Shown in pieces: positions 46,761 through 56,835 of a stretch of 64,000 nucleotides of DNA; position 1 is the stretch's first letter, and each line of letters begins with the position of its first letter. The stretch is from Winogradskyella psychrotolerans. GTDB lineage: Bacteria; Bacteroidota; Bacteroidia; Flavobacteriales; Flavobacteriaceae. The notes below the pieces were generated by a model. That model searched no databases. It was not told the origin of the DNA and saw only the letters and a program-made list of their open reading frames with translations. The stretch spans positions 1 to 64,000 of the forward strand of contig NZ_JAHKPS010000028.1 of assembly GCF_018860565.1 (NCBI RefSeq). The letters run 5' to 3'. A program made the position numbers and the translations under genes.

Positions 46761-48500
46761 TTAGTTGTTTAATAAATTTTTAGCTTGTCCTGACCAATCA
46801 TCACGTTCTGCTCTTCCTGGGAAAGAACCTGTAATTGCATCTAACAAGTCATATTCTTTTTTCGTCATCTTACTTACCTGAAGGAATGTGTAAATACCTA
46901 TACTATTTAACACCTCTTCCATCTTTGGACCAATACCATTTATTTTCTTTAAATCGTCTGAAGTACCTGTTGTGGCATCAAACGCTCCAATAGTACCTAA
47001 AAGGTCATTTACTTTAGTAGAATTATCTTCCGATGAAACCACTGGTTTTGTTGGTGTAATAGTATTGGCAGCTAAATTTGATGTTCTAGCATCTGCTCCT
47101 GTTCCAACTAAACTATCACCGCGTTCTCTAATGTTTTTATAACGCTCTCCAGATGATTTTAAAATTGTTTTTACTTCTGCTTGTGCTATTACAGGGAATG
47201 TACGAGAATACAGTAAAAATAATACAAAGAAGAAACCAATTGTTCCAATAAAAATTCCAATATCTACAAACGTTGGTGAAAACATAGACCATGATGATGG
47301 TAAATAATCTCTATGTAATGATGTTACGATAATTACGAAACGCTCAAACCACATACCAATGTTTACAACAATAGAGATAAAGAAAGAGAACATGATACTT
47401 GTTCTTAATTTCTTAAACCACATAAACTGAGGTGAGAATACATTACAAGACATCATTGCCCAATATGCCCACCAATAAGGTCCTGTTGCTCTATTTAAGA
47501 ATGCATATTGTTCGTACTCTACTCCAGAATACCATGCAATAAATAACTCAGTAATATAAGCCACACCAACTATAGAACCTGTAATCATTATTACAATGTT
47601 CATTAATTCTATGTGTTGTACTGTTATATAATCTTCAAGGTTACACACTTTTCTCATAATAATAAGAAGCGTGTTTACCATAGCAAATCCAGAGAATACT
47701 GCACCTGCAACAAAATAAGGTGGGAAAATCGTTGTATGCCAACCAGGAATAACAGATGTTGCGAAGTCAAAAGATACAATAGTGTGTACAGAAAGTACTA
47801 AAGGAGTTGCTAAACCTGCAAGTACTAAAGATACTTCTTCAAAACGTTGCCAATCTTTTGCTCTTCCAGACCAACCAAAACTTACTAAAGCGTAAATTTT
47901 CTTTTGGAAAGGCTTAACTGCTCTATCTCGTAACATAGCGAAATCTGGTAATAAACCTGTCCACCAAAATACAAGTGATACTGATAAGTATGTAGAAATC
48001 GCGAATACATCCCAAAGTAAAGGTGAGTTAAAGTTTACCCATAACGAACCAAATTGATTTGGTATAGGTAATACCCAATATGCCAACCATGGACGACCCA
48101 TGTGAATAATTGGAAATAAACCCGCTTGAACTACAGAGAAAATAGTCATGGCTTCCGCAGAACGGTTAATTGCCATTCTCCATTTTTGACGGAAGAGTAA
48201 AAGTACTGCAGAAATTAATGTTCCTGCGTGACCAATACCAACCCACCAAACGAAGTTAGTAATATCCCAAGCCCAATTTACAGTCTTATTAAGACCCCAA
48301 ACTCCAATACCGGTAGATACGGTATAAATAATACAACCTATTCCCCAAAGGAATGCGACCAACGCAATGCTGAAAACTATCCACCATGATCTGTTGGCTT
48401 TACCTTCAACTGGTCTTGCGACATCAACAGTAACATCGTGATACGATTTTTCTCCTGTTACTAATGGTCTTCTAATAGGTGCTTCGTAATGAGACGCCAT
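46761..48500 (-). CDS. actC: Alternative complex III subunit ActC (NrfD/PsrC) with C-terminal HhH domain
   Basis: A 579-residue protein. About ten membrane helices of the NrfD/PsrC quinol-interacting family occupy residues about 38-450, with segments WAWDITNFVWWVGIGHAGTL and LHRDYLPSSWSMFSPTFVDI. After a polar linker comes a C-terminal helix-hairpin-helix domain (about 510-579): LKKINGIGPKMEEVLNSIGI and FPGRAERDDWSGQAKNLLNN. The core alone would be about 470 residues, so the tail is an added domain. ActC binds menaquinol next to ActB. It lies between actB and actD on the same strand. Confidence 0.93.
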   Translation of the reverse strand: MASHYEAPIRRPLVTGEKSYHDVTVDVARPVEGKANRSWWIVFSIALVAFLWGIGCIIYTVSTGIGVWGLNKTVNWAWDITNFVWWVGIGHAGTLISAVLLLFRQKWRMAINRSAEAMTIFSVVQAGLFPIIHMGRPWLAYWVLPIPNQFGSLWVNFNSPLLWDVFAISTYLSVSLVFWWTGLLPDFAMLRDRAVKPFQKKIYALVSFGWSGRAKDWQRFEEVSLVLAGLATPLVLSVHTIVSFDFATSVIPGWHTTIFPPYFVAGAVFSGFAMVNTLLIIMRKVCNLEDYITVQHIELMNIVIMITGSIVGVAYITELFIAWYSGVEYEQYAFLNRATGPYWWAYWAMMSCNVFSPQFMWFKKLRTSIMFSFFISIVVNIGMWFERFVIIVTSLHRDYLPSSWSMFSPTFVDIGIFIGTIGFFFVLFLLYSRTFPVIAQAEVKTILKSSGERYKNIRERGDSLVGTGADARTSNLAANTITPTKPVVSSEDNSTKVNDLLGTIGAFDATTGTSDDLKKINGIGPKMEEVLNSIGIYTFLQVSKMTKKEYDLLDAITGSFPGRAERDDWSGQAKNLLNN

Positions 48501-48587
48501 TCTTTATTGTTTAAATGTTGATTTGTTTAAATGCTAAAAGCTGTTGTTTATTTCAACTTCTAACTATTTAACTTTTTATTTAGTTAT

Positions 48588-51500
48588 TTATGCTTTTGAT
48601 GTATTTCTCACCTTTGTCTGATAGATTACGTTTGGTTTTGTACCTACATATTCTAGCAAATGATACATACGATCATCTTCTTTTAATGCTGAGATTTTAC
48701 TCTCCTTATCATTAATATCACCAAACACCATCGCTCCGTTTCCACATGCTGCAGAACAAGCTGTTTGGAATTCTCCATCTTTAACTTCTCGTCCGTCACG
48801 CTTAGCATCAAGAATTGTTTTTTGTGTCTTTTGAATACACATAGAACATTTTTCCATTACACCACGAGAACGCACTACTACATCTGGATTTAATACCATA
48901 CGTCCTAAATCATCATTCATGTAGTAATCAAACTCATCATTCTTATTGTATAAGAACCAGTTAAAACGACGTACTTTATAAGGACAGTTGTTTGCACAAT
49001 ATCTTGTTCCTACACAACGGTTATAAGCCATGTGATTTTGACCTTGACGACCATGTGCTGTTGCAGCAACAGGACAAACAGTTTCACAAGGAGCATGATT
49101 ACAATGCTGACACATTACTGGTTGAAATGCTACTTGAGGATTTTCTGCAGGATTTTCCATCTCTCCAAAGCCTCCTAAAGATCCATTATCTCCAAATAAA
49201 CCAGAGAAACCATCTTTTTTAGCATCATCCGATTCAAATGTATCTTGATGAGAATAATATCTATCAATACGCAACCAATGCATATCTCTACTACGTCTCA
49301 TTTCTGACTTACCAACAACAGGAACGTTATTTTCTGCATGACATGCAATTACACATGCTCCACAACCTGTACAAGCGTTTAAGTCTATTGATAAGTTAAA
49401 GTGATGACCTATAGAACGATCAAACTCATCCCATAAATCTACATCTGGAGATGTTACAGGTGTTTCTATATGATTAAGAGATACAACAGGAACTGCATTC
49501 CAGTGTTTCTTATCTTTTGTATTAAAGACTTCTAAAGTAGTTTCTTTAATAATATCTCCACGTCCCATTAAAGTATTATGCAACTGTACACAAGCAAATT
49601 CGTGCTCACCAGAAGCTTTTTCAATAGTAACGTTTTGAACTGAATTGAAATTTTGGTATAACGGATAAGCGTTAACACCAGTTTTCATTTCTTCTTTTAA
49701 ACCTTTTGATGTTCTTCCAAAACCGAAAGATAAACCAACAGATCCTTTTGCTTGTCCTGGCTGAATGATTACTGGCACTGTAATTGCTTCTGCTCCATTA
49801 ACTGAAACTTTTGCATAGCTACCATTTAACCCACCATTAGCTACATTCCAATTTTTCAACTCTAACCTATCAGCATCTGCCTGAGAAACTGTTAAGTAAT
49901 TATCCCAAGTTGTTCTTGTAATAGGATCTGGAAATTCTTGTAACCATGGGTTGTTGGCTTGTTGACCATCACCCATTCCTGTCTTGGTATAAAGCAATAA
50001 TTCCATTGCGCTGCCTTTAGCCGAACTTGCTAAAGCTCTTGCAGCTTCACCACCAGATAAAGCTGAAACCGAACCTCCCGCAACTGAACCACCATTATTA
50101 ACAGTAGTTGCTGTTGTGTTTGTTACATATTCGTCCTTATCTTCATCTTTTATACCAACTCCTACAGCAACATCATGAATAACGCCACCTAGGAAGGTTC
50201 TATCTTTTTTATCTTTTAATGCTGTTGTGGTTTCAATACTTGTTGAAGAACTATTTCCACCATTCTTTGCAGAACTAGACACGAAAACACCATCTTGAAC
50301 CGCCTTATTAAATGACGCACCACCTAATATATTTATTGTCCAATATGATTTTAAGAAATCTCTATATGAACCAGACTTATCAGTCCACCCCATTAATACC
50401 TCTTGAAATTGCTTAGTGTCAAATAACGGACGAATTGTTGGTTGCATCATTGAGTAATGACCAGCTTTCATCTCGATATCTCCCCATGATTCTAAATAAT
50501 GAGGTGCTGCTGCGATATATTGACAATTAGTTGACGTCTCATCTTGTTTCATTGAGAACGCAATTGACAATTCTGTTTTTGCAAGACCTTCTGAAAAATC
50601 AGAAGCATTTGGCAATGTATATATTGGATTAACACCATTCATGATGATAGCTCCAACCTTTCCTGCTTTCATATCAGAAACCAATTGCATAACTGCTTTA
50701 TCGCTTCCTTGTCTTGTTTTTATTGTTGTTTTAGGGTCAAATGCTTTACTCTTTAAGTAAGTATTTAACTCTAACACTACAGTTTGTGCATTTACATCTT
50801 GTATACCTGTAACCACAACGGCATTGCTACCTGCTTTGCTAATCTCTTTAGCTGCTGCTTTAACGGCTGCGTCTAATCCTTCAGGAAGCTTAGCACCACC
50901 AGCAGAATTCCCAGTGACTTCACTGTATAATTTAGCTAAAGCTATTTTTTGCTGACTTGGTGTTAATGGCACACGCTTATCTGCATTTGCACCAGATAAT
51001 GACATATTAGATTCAAACTGAATATGTCTAGACATCTTACCATCTTCAGGAATACGTTTTTTAGCATAAGCAGACTCAAAGCCTCCACCTTGCCAATCTC
51101 CTAAGAAATCAGCTCCAATAGAAACAATAGTCTTAGCCTTAGAGAAATCGTAATTAGCCATTCCTCTTACTCCGTACTTCGCTTGGTAAGCATCTAAAGT
51201 AGCAGATTCTGAAACAGCATCATAAACAACGTGATTTACATTGCCATATTTAGCTTTAAAATCTGCAATCAATTTATTTGTTGATGGACTTGGCAATGTT
51301 TGCGTTAAAAACACAATTGCCTTACCATTAAGCCCATTTAATTTTGAAGTTGTTTCAGACATAAACGTCTCCCAAGAGATTTTAGAATCACCTTTCATTG
51401 GCGATTTCACTCTAAGGTTATCGTATAATCCTAAAACGGAAGCATTAACTCTCGCATTTGCAATACCACTAGCCCCAGCTTCAGTGTTATTCTCAATTTT

Positions 51501-51857
51501 AATAGGTCTTCCTTCTCTTGTTTTTACTAAAACACTTGTAAAATCAAAACCATCTGCAATCGTTGTTGCATAATAGTTAGCCACACCAGGAATAATCTCA
51601 GTTGGCTGAACTATGTAAGGAATTGACTTAATTACTGGCCCTTCACAAGCCGCCAAAGAAGCTGCTGCGGTACTAAAACCAACGTATTTTAAGAAATCAC
51701 GACGCGATGTAGACGAAGATTCTAACGATTCTTTGTCTCCTAAAAATTCATCTGTAGGAATTGGTTCCACAAATTCATTTTGTTGTAGCGCCTCAACAAT
51801 AGAACTATTTTCGTTTAGTTCTTCAACACTTTTCCAGTATTTCTTGTTTGATGACAT
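48588..51857 (-). CDS. actB: Alternative complex III subunit ActB (molybdopterin-fold and 4Fe-4S)
   Basis: A 1089-residue protein with an internal twin-arginine-like signal (STSRRDFLKYVGFSTAAASL) followed by a lipobox-like AACEGP. The first 760 residues are a molybdopterin oxidoreductase-like region, which in ACIII carries no Mo cofactor. The C-terminal part has cubane-cluster motifs: CTGCGACVIACHAENN, CQHCNHAPCETVCPV, CVGTRYCANNCP and CSMCIQKTQ with CSAACGNGA. These clusters wire quinol electrons to the heme subunits. It follows actA by 27 bases and precedes actC by 87 bases. Confidence 0.95.
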   Translation of the reverse strand: MSSNKKYWKSVEELNENSSIVEALQQNEFVEPIPTDEFLGDKESLESSSTSRRDFLKYVGFSTAAASLAACEGPVIKSIPYIVQPTEIIPGVANYYATTIADGFDFTSVLVKTREGRPIKIENNTEAGASGIANARVNASVLGLYDNLRVKSPMKGDSKISWETFMSETTSKLNGLNGKAIVFLTQTLPSPSTNKLIADFKAKYGNVNHVVYDAVSESATLDAYQAKYGVRGMANYDFSKAKTIVSIGADFLGDWQGGGFESAYAKKRIPEDGKMSRHIQFESNMSLSGANADKRVPLTPSQQKIALAKLYSEVTGNSAGGAKLPEGLDAAVKAAAKEISKAGSNAVVVTGIQDVNAQTVVLELNTYLKSKAFDPKTTIKTRQGSDKAVMQLVSDMKAGKVGAIIMNGVNPIYTLPNASDFSEGLAKTELSIAFSMKQDETSTNCQYIAAAPHYLESWGDIEMKAGHYSMMQPTIRPLFDTKQFQEVLMGWTDKSGSYRDFLKSYWTINILGGASFNKAVQDGVFVSSSAKNGGNSSSTSIETTTALKDKKDRTFLGGVIHDVAVGVGIKDEDKDEYVTNTTATTVNNGGSVAGGSVSALSGGEAARALASSAKGSAMELLLYTKTGMGDGQQANNPWLQEFPDPITRTTWDNYLTVSQADADRLELKNWNVANGGLNGSYAKVSVNGAEAITVPVIIQPGQAKGSVGLSFGFGRTSKGLKEEMKTGVNAYPLYQNFNSVQNVTIEKASGEHEFACVQLHNTLMGRGDIIKETTLEVFNTKDKKHWNAVPVVSLNHIETPVTSPDVDLWDEFDRSIGHHFNLSIDLNACTGCGACVIACHAENNVPVVGKSEMRRSRDMHWLRIDRYYSHQDTFESDDAKKDGFSGLFGDNGSLGGFGEMENPAENPQVAFQPVMCQHCNHAPCETVCPVAATAHGRQGQNHMAYNRCVGTRYCANNCPYKVRRFNWFLYNKNDEFDYYMNDDLGRMVLNPDVVVRSRGVMEKCSMCIQKTQKTILDAKRDGREVKDGEFQTACSAACGNGAMVFGDINDKESKISALKEDDRMYHLLEYVGTKPNVIYQTKVRNTSKA

Positions 51858-51884
51858 ATAATTTTGAATTACTTCTTATTTAAT

Positions 51885-53174
51885 TTAATAATGACACTTT
51901 CCACATTCTAATCCACCCATTTGCGCCACAGTTAACTGCTCAACTCCATACTTTTTAGATAATTCTTCGTGTATCTTAGTATAATATTCGTTGTCTTTAA
52001 CTTTTACATTTGTTTCTCTGTGACAGTTAATACACCAGCCCATAGTTAATGGTGCATTTTGGTACATTATTTCCATTTCCTCAACAGGACCATGACAAGT
52101 CTGACATTCAATACCACCAACCTCTACGTGTTGTGAGTGATTGAAATAAGCAAAATCAGGTAAGTTATGAATACGTATCCACTTAACAGGTTTAGAATCT
52201 CCAGTATAACCAGTCCCATCCCAACCTACAGCATCGTATAATTTTTGAATTTCCGCATTGTAATCTACCCCATACTCTGTGCCTTCTGCTAAAGTTTCTG
52301 GTGCTACTTCTGAAATTGATTTATGACAATTCATACAAACATTTAAAGAAGGAATACCTGAAGTCTTACTTACCCTAGCTGATGAGTGACAGTACTTACA
52401 ATCGATACCATTATCACCTGCATGAATTCTATGCGAATAATGAATAGGCTGAACAGGTTCGTAACCCTGATCTACACCTACTTGCATAAAGTAACCATAC
52501 ACAAAGTAACCACTTGCTAACAAGAAGATAATTGCTGTAACCAATACTAAAAATTGATTTTGAACAAACGCCTTCCATAATGGTGTTCTTTTTTCTTGCG
52601 CTGTAAAGACTTCAATATCTTTAGCTTTAGCAAAACGATTTAACGTACGGTTTACTAACACTAGCGCCATTGCTAATAATCCAAACAATAAGGCTAAAGC
52701 ACCTAAAATGATATCATTTGAAACACCACCTTGCTGACTAGCACCTTCATTAGTGTTGCTTTCTACAACTACAGGTTCTTTTTTCTCCTCAGCAGTATAA
52801 GCCAAAATATCTGAAATATCCTGATCACTTAACTGTGGAAACGGCGTCATAGGAGTTCCGTTATACTCATTAAAAATCTTATTCGCATACGCGTCTCCAG
52901 ATTTAATAAGCGAAGAGCTATTTCTAATCCAAGCACTAAGCCACTCTCTATCTAAGCCTTGCTCATCTGCCAATCTTGCCTCTACATTACGTAATGCAGG
53001 ACCTGTCATTGGCTTATCTAGCTTATGACACGCTGCACAATTAGAATTATAGAGCGATTTTCCATTAACTGGATCACCTTCTTGAGCTGTAAGTGAGGTC
53101 GAAAATGCAAGCAATAGTGCAAAACAAAGACTAACTATCCTTGAGGTTAAACTACGGTAAATCACTTGTTTCAT
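51885..53174 (-). CDS. actA: Alternative complex III subunit ActA, multiheme cytochrome c
   Basis: A 429-residue membrane cytochrome. After a signal-type helix comes a cytochrome c domain with CAACH (NSNCAACHKLDKPMTGPAL). A membrane helix (about 155-175) and another at about 210-230 follow. The C-terminal region has five further motifs: CKYCH, CMNCH, CQTCH, CINCH and CGKCH, so six CxxCH in all. ActA is normally a pentaheme protein; the extra N-terminal heme domain is the variant seen in Bacteroidota. The start at 53174 (MKQVIYRSLTSRIV) is preferred as a plausible signal; 53219 is an alternative. Confidence 0.93.
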   Translation of the reverse strand: MKQVIYRSLTSRIVSLCFALLLAFSTSLTAQEGDPVNGKSLYNSNCAACHKLDKPMTGPALRNVEARLADEQGLDREWLSAWIRNSSSLIKSGDAYANKIFNEYNGTPMTPFPQLSDQDISDILAYTAEEKKEPVVVESNTNEGASQQGGVSNDIILGALALLFGLLAMALVLVNRTLNRFAKAKDIEVFTAQEKRTPLWKAFVQNQFLVLVTAIIFLLASGYFVYGYFMQVGVDQGYEPVQPIHYSHRIHAGDNGIDCKYCHSSARVSKTSGIPSLNVCMNCHKSISEVAPETLAEGTEYGVDYNAEIQKLYDAVGWDGTGYTGDSKPVKWIRIHNLPDFAYFNHSQHVEVGGIECQTCHGPVEEMEIMYQNAPLTMGWCINCHRETNVKVKDNEYYTKIHEELSKKYGVEQLTVAQMGGLECGKCHY

Positions 53175-53255
53175 ATAATAAGTTGAATTATCTTCTAAAC
53201 TTTGGTACGATTTTTTCATTAAAAACTTGAAAAAAGATGTTTATAAAAACTCTGG

Positions 53256-53263
53256 CAAAAGTA
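53256..53263 (-). promoter_or_regulatory. -7 promoter element of the act operon
   Basis: Minus-strand TACTTTTG, followed by CC, matches the consensus. It lies about 75 bases before the chosen actA start (30 before the alternative). No clear TTG is seen at -33. Confidence 0.5.
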
Positions 53264-53446
53264 ACATTTAAAGTCGATTTTGGAAATCTTAGAGAAGTGT
53301 TAATATATAATTTATACCAATTCTAAATAATGTATTTCGAAAATTTAATGATTGAATATTCGTTCCTTAATTACCGACAGCTTGAAGTATAATTGATTAC
53401 AGCTAAAATGTAGATAAAAAAATCACACATGTTCTTCTGAAAATTA

Positions 53447-53454
53447 TACCTTTG
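53447..53454 (+). promoter_or_regulatory. -7 promoter element of the SPOR gene
   Basis: TACCTTTG matches TAnnTTTG. Transcription would start near 53460. The only earlier start codon in frame, a TTG at 53452, lies inside this box, so the ATG at 53473 is the real start. Confidence 0.6.
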
Positions 53455-53472
53455 CCAATAAATAATTACTCT

Positions 53473-53853
53473 ATGAAATTAAGAAATAAATCTTTTTGTC
53501 TTGTCTTTTTAGGTCTAGCATTATCTATTTCCCTTCATTCGCAAGAAGGAACAGTTAACGTTAGCCAAGACAGTGATATTGATAAATTATTGGAATACAA
53601 AAAAGACATCAAAACTTCTAAGGTCTATAAAATACAAGTATTTCAAAGCGTGGATCCTGATAAGGCTGATCGAGAAAAAGCTAACTTTTTAAACACTTAC
53701 AGTGAATGGCCTGTAGAAATTGTATGGAACACTCCAAATTATAAAGTTTGGGTAGGCAACTTTGCTACAAAGTTAGAAGCTGAACGCGCTGGTGTAAAAA
53801 TTAAAAAGAAGTATATGAATGCTATTATTTTTCAACCTAAAACAGACGACTAA
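53473..53853 (+). CDS. Secreted SPOR domain protein
   Basis: A 126-residue protein with a signal peptide (KSFCLVFLGLALSISLHSQ). A short linker is followed by a SPOR domain (about 50-126) reading VYKIQVFQSVDPDKADREKA, EIVWNTPNYKVWVGNFATKL and AERAGVKIKKKYMNAIIFQP. SPOR domains bind denuded glycan strands in peptidoglycan, often at the division site. With no membrane helix besides the signal, it is probably periplasmic. It stands alone between the act operon and infB, and converges on infB at a shared terminator. Confidence 0.88.
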   Translation: MKLRNKSFCLVFLGLALSISLHSQEGTVNVSQDSDIDKLLEYKKDIKTSKVYKIQVFQSVDPDKADREKANFLNTYSEWPVEIVWNTPNYKVWVGNFATKLEAERAGVKIKKKYMNAIIFQPKTDD

Positions 53854-53917
53854 ATAGCTTCTAACACAACTGTAATGAGTCCCCTTAAATAACTCATATT
53901 TTCTAATTTTATCTCAT

Positions 53918-53949
53918 AAAAAAACCGACAATTACTTGTCGGTTTTTTT
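53918..53949. terminator. Bidirectional terminator between the SPOR gene and infB
   Basis: CCGACAA (53925-53931) pairs with TTGTCGG (53936-53942), loop TTAC, flanked by seven A and seven T. It can serve both converging genes, ending 16 bases before the infB stop. Confidence 0.9.
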
Positions 53950-53964
53950 ATTTGTTATAAGTTA

Positions 53965-56748
53965 TTACTTTAACTTTTTCTTTACTTCTACTTCTTGGAA
54001 TGCTTCAATAACATCACCAATTACAATGTCGTTATAACCTTTAATTTGCATACCACAATCATAACCTTTAGCTACCTCTCTAACATCGTCTTTAAAGCGT
54101 TTTAAAGCTTCTAGTGTGCCTGTATGAACAACGACTCCGTCTCTAATAATTCTTATGTTAGAATTTCTAAAGATTTTGCCATTCATAACCATACAACCTG
54201 CAATATTTCCAATCTTAGAAACTTTAAATATTTCTCTAATTTCTGCAGTACCTGTAACCTCTTCTTTTAACTCTGGGGATAACATACCTTCCATAGCATC
54301 TTTAAGATCGTTAATTGCAGCATAAATAATAGAATACGTTCTGATATCAATTTCTTCCTTATCAGCAATCATTCTTGCATTTCCAACAGGACGTACATTA
54401 AATCCGACAATAATTGCATCTGAAGCCGTTGCTAATAACACATCACTTTCTGTAATAGCGCCAACACCTTTATGTATAATGTTTACTTGAATTTCTTCAG
54501 TAGATAATTTCTGGAATGAATCTGTTAATGCTTCTACAGAACCATCTACATCACCTTTAAGAATTATATTAAGTTCTTGGAAATCACCAAGAGCAATACG
54601 TCTTCCAATCTCATCAAGTGTAATATGACGTTGTGTTCTAACAGATTGCTCACGTTGTAACTGAGTACGTTTAGTTGCAATTTGTTTTGCTTCACGCTCA
54701 TCTGCAAAGACATTAAACTTATCACCTGCTTGAGGCGCACCATCTAAACCAAGTATAGATACTGGAGTTGCAGGACCTGCTTCCTTAACATCGTGGCCTC
54801 GCTCATCTTGCATAGCTTTTACTTTACCGCTATTCTTTCCGGCTAAAACATAATCACCAACTTTTAAAGTACCTGCTTGTACTAAAATTGTTGACACATA
54901 TCCTCTACCTTTATCTAAGTAAGCTTCCACTACTGTTCCGCTTGCCGCTTTATTAGGGTTTGCTTTTAATTCTAGTAATTCAGCTTCTAGCAATACTTTT
55001 TCTAATAATTCTTTAACACCAGTTCCCATTTTAGCAGAAATGTCATGTGATTGAATTTTTCCGCCCCAATCTTCTACTAAGAGATTCATTTGTGCTAATC
55101 CTTCTTTTACTTTTTCAGGATTGGCATCTGGTTTATCTATTTTATTAATTGCAAATACGATTGGTACTCCTGCCGCTTGTGCATGAGAAATCGCTTCTTT
55201 TGTTTGAGGCATTATAGCATCATCTGCAGCAACTACAATAATAGCAATATCTGTAACTTGAGCACCACGAGCACGCATCGCTGTAAAAGCTTCGTGACCT
55301 GGTGTATCTAAAAATGCTATTTTTTGTCCATTTTCTAGTTCTACACCATATGCACCAATGTGCTGTGTAATTCCACCGGATTCACCAGCAATTACATTTT
55401 CTTTACGTATATGGTCTAATAATGATGTTTTACCATGATCTACGTGACCCATTACTGTAACAATTGGTGCACGAGGTAATAAATCTTTAGGATCGTCAAC
55501 AACATCTTCTATTGATTCTTCAATATCAGCTTTAATAAACTCTACATCGTAACCAAATTCTTCTGCAACTATAGTTAAAGTTTCTGCATCTAACCTTTGG
55601 TTCATGGTTACCATCATACCAAGAGACATACATGCTGAAATAACTTGTGTTACTCCAACTTCCATCATTGTAGCAATTTCACTAACGGTTACAAACTCAG
55701 TAACTTTTATTGTTTTGCTTTCTGCTGCAGCGATTTCTTGATCAATTTCACTTTGTTCTCTGTGTTGATCTCTCTTATCTCTTCTGTATTTAGCGCCTTT
55801 TCCTTTATTAGATTTACCTTGTAATTTCTCAAGTGTTTCTCTAATTTGTTTTTTTACATCTTCTTCTGTAGGCTCTTCCTTAACAATTTTTGGTCTGGCA
55901 TTTCCTCCACGTCCTTTTGGCCCTCCTCTTCTATTATCAAACTTAGGTTTTCCACCTGAGTCATTTCCGCCTTTACTAATCCTACGTCTTTTACGCTTAT
56001 TAGCATCGCCAGAAGCTCCTGGTTTATTGTCTTCTTTTTTCTTTTTAGGTTTGTTGAATTGAGAAAGGTCTATTTTTTTACCTGTGGTAACTGGACCAGT
56101 AAGTTTCTTATACTGTGTCTTAATAGTTTCTTCAACGGGTTCAGAAGGTACTTTAGGCTCTTCTTTTTTAGTTTCTTTTTTAGTAGAAACCTCTTTAGTT
56201 TCGGCCTTCTCTACTTTTTCAGTTTTCTCAACCTTTTCTACTTTCTTAACCTCTTCTTTCTTTTGAGGTTCTTCAGGCTTTTCTACTTTTTTGACCTCAA
56301 CCTTAGGTTTTTCCTCTTTTTTGACTGGTTTTTCAACCTTAGGAGTTTCCTTAACTTCAAGTGCTTTAGGAGCCTCTTCTTTTTTAGATTTCGGCTTTTT
56401 ATCTAAGTCAATTTTACCAACTTGTTTTGGGCCACTTAACTCAGCTTTAGCCTTAACTACAGATTCTCTTTCTGCCTTTTGCTTTTGCTTTTCTTCAATT
56501 TCGCGTTCTCGCTGTTCACGAAGCTCTTCTTTTTCTTTAAGTTTTGCTTCACTAACCTCTTGAGCTTTTTCACGTTTAGATGCATCTGTCTGAAATTCAT
56601 CAGAAAGCGTGTTATAAACTTCTTGCGAAATTTTAGTATTAGGGCTTTTCTCAATCTCGATACCTTTGGATTCTAAAAAATCCACTGCACGATCTATTGA
56701 GATATTTAATTCCCTTAATACTTTATTTAATCTTGTTGTTTGAGCCAT
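53965..56748 (-). CDS. infB: Translation initiation factor IF-2
   Basis: A 927-residue protein. An N-terminal IF2 domain (1-50) is followed by a long Lys/Glu-rich region (about 60-340, with repeated KVEKVEK-like steps and [11 protein letters not shown]). A second IF2_N-like domain (about 345-410) precedes the G domain: G1 GHVDHGKT at 434-441, then DTPGHEAFT and NKIDKP. Domains II to IV complete it ([15 protein letters not shown]). IF-2 brings initiator tRNA to the ribosome. It follows nusA by 87 bases in the rimP-nusA-infB order. Confidence 0.97.
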   Translation of the reverse strand: MAQTTRLNKVLRELNISIDRAVDFLESKGIEIEKSPNTKISQEVYNTLSDEFQTDASKREKAQEVSEAKLKEKEELREQREREIEEKQKQKAERESVVKAKAELSGPKQVGKIDLDKKPKSKKEEAPKALEVKETPKVEKPVKKEEKPKVEVKKVEKPEEPQKKEEVKKVEKVEKTEKVEKAETKEVSTKKETKKEEPKVPSEPVEETIKTQYKKLTGPVTTGKKIDLSQFNKPKKKKEDNKPGASGDANKRKRRRISKGGNDSGGKPKFDNRRGGPKGRGGNARPKIVKEEPTEEDVKKQIRETLEKLQGKSNKGKGAKYRRDKRDQHREQSEIDQEIAAAESKTIKVTEFVTVSEIATMMEVGVTQVISACMSLGMMVTMNQRLDAETLTIVAEEFGYDVEFIKADIEESIEDVVDDPKDLLPRAPIVTVMGHVDHGKTSLLDHIRKENVIAGESGGITQHIGAYGVELENGQKIAFLDTPGHEAFTAMRARGAQVTDIAIIVVAADDAIMPQTKEAISHAQAAGVPIVFAINKIDKPDANPEKVKEGLAQMNLLVEDWGGKIQSHDISAKMGTGVKELLEKVLLEAELLELKANPNKAASGTVVEAYLDKGRGYVSTILVQAGTLKVGDYVLAGKNSGKVKAMQDERGHDVKEAGPATPVSILGLDGAPQAGDKFNVFADEREAKQIATKRTQLQREQSVRTQRHITLDEIGRRIALGDFQELNIILKGDVDGSVEALTDSFQKLSTEEIQVNIIHKGVGAITESDVLLATASDAIIVGFNVRPVGNARMIADKEEIDIRTYSIIYAAINDLKDAMEGMLSPELKEEVTGTAEIREIFKVSKIGNIAGCMVMNGKIFRNSNIRIIRDGVVVHTGTLEALKRFKDDVREVAKGYDCGMQIKGYNDIVIGDVIEAFQEVEVKKKLK

Positions 56749-56835
56749 AAACTGCCTGTAAAATACTTAAATATATGTTATACCAATATAACTTCAAAAT
56801 GAAATAATAAAAATCATTTTAAAATTAATCTGATA

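Noticed and set aside
48588-51857. ActB considered as an active molybdenum oxidoreductase
   Set aside because: Context and gene order are those of alternative complex III, where this fold holds no Mo cofactor and the clusters carry the electrons.
56059-56676. Long plus-strand open frames rich in Phe, Ser and Leu opposite infB
   Set aside because: They are the antisense of the Lys/Glu-rich linker of IF-2. The composition mirrors low-complexity codons and there is no promoter or homology.
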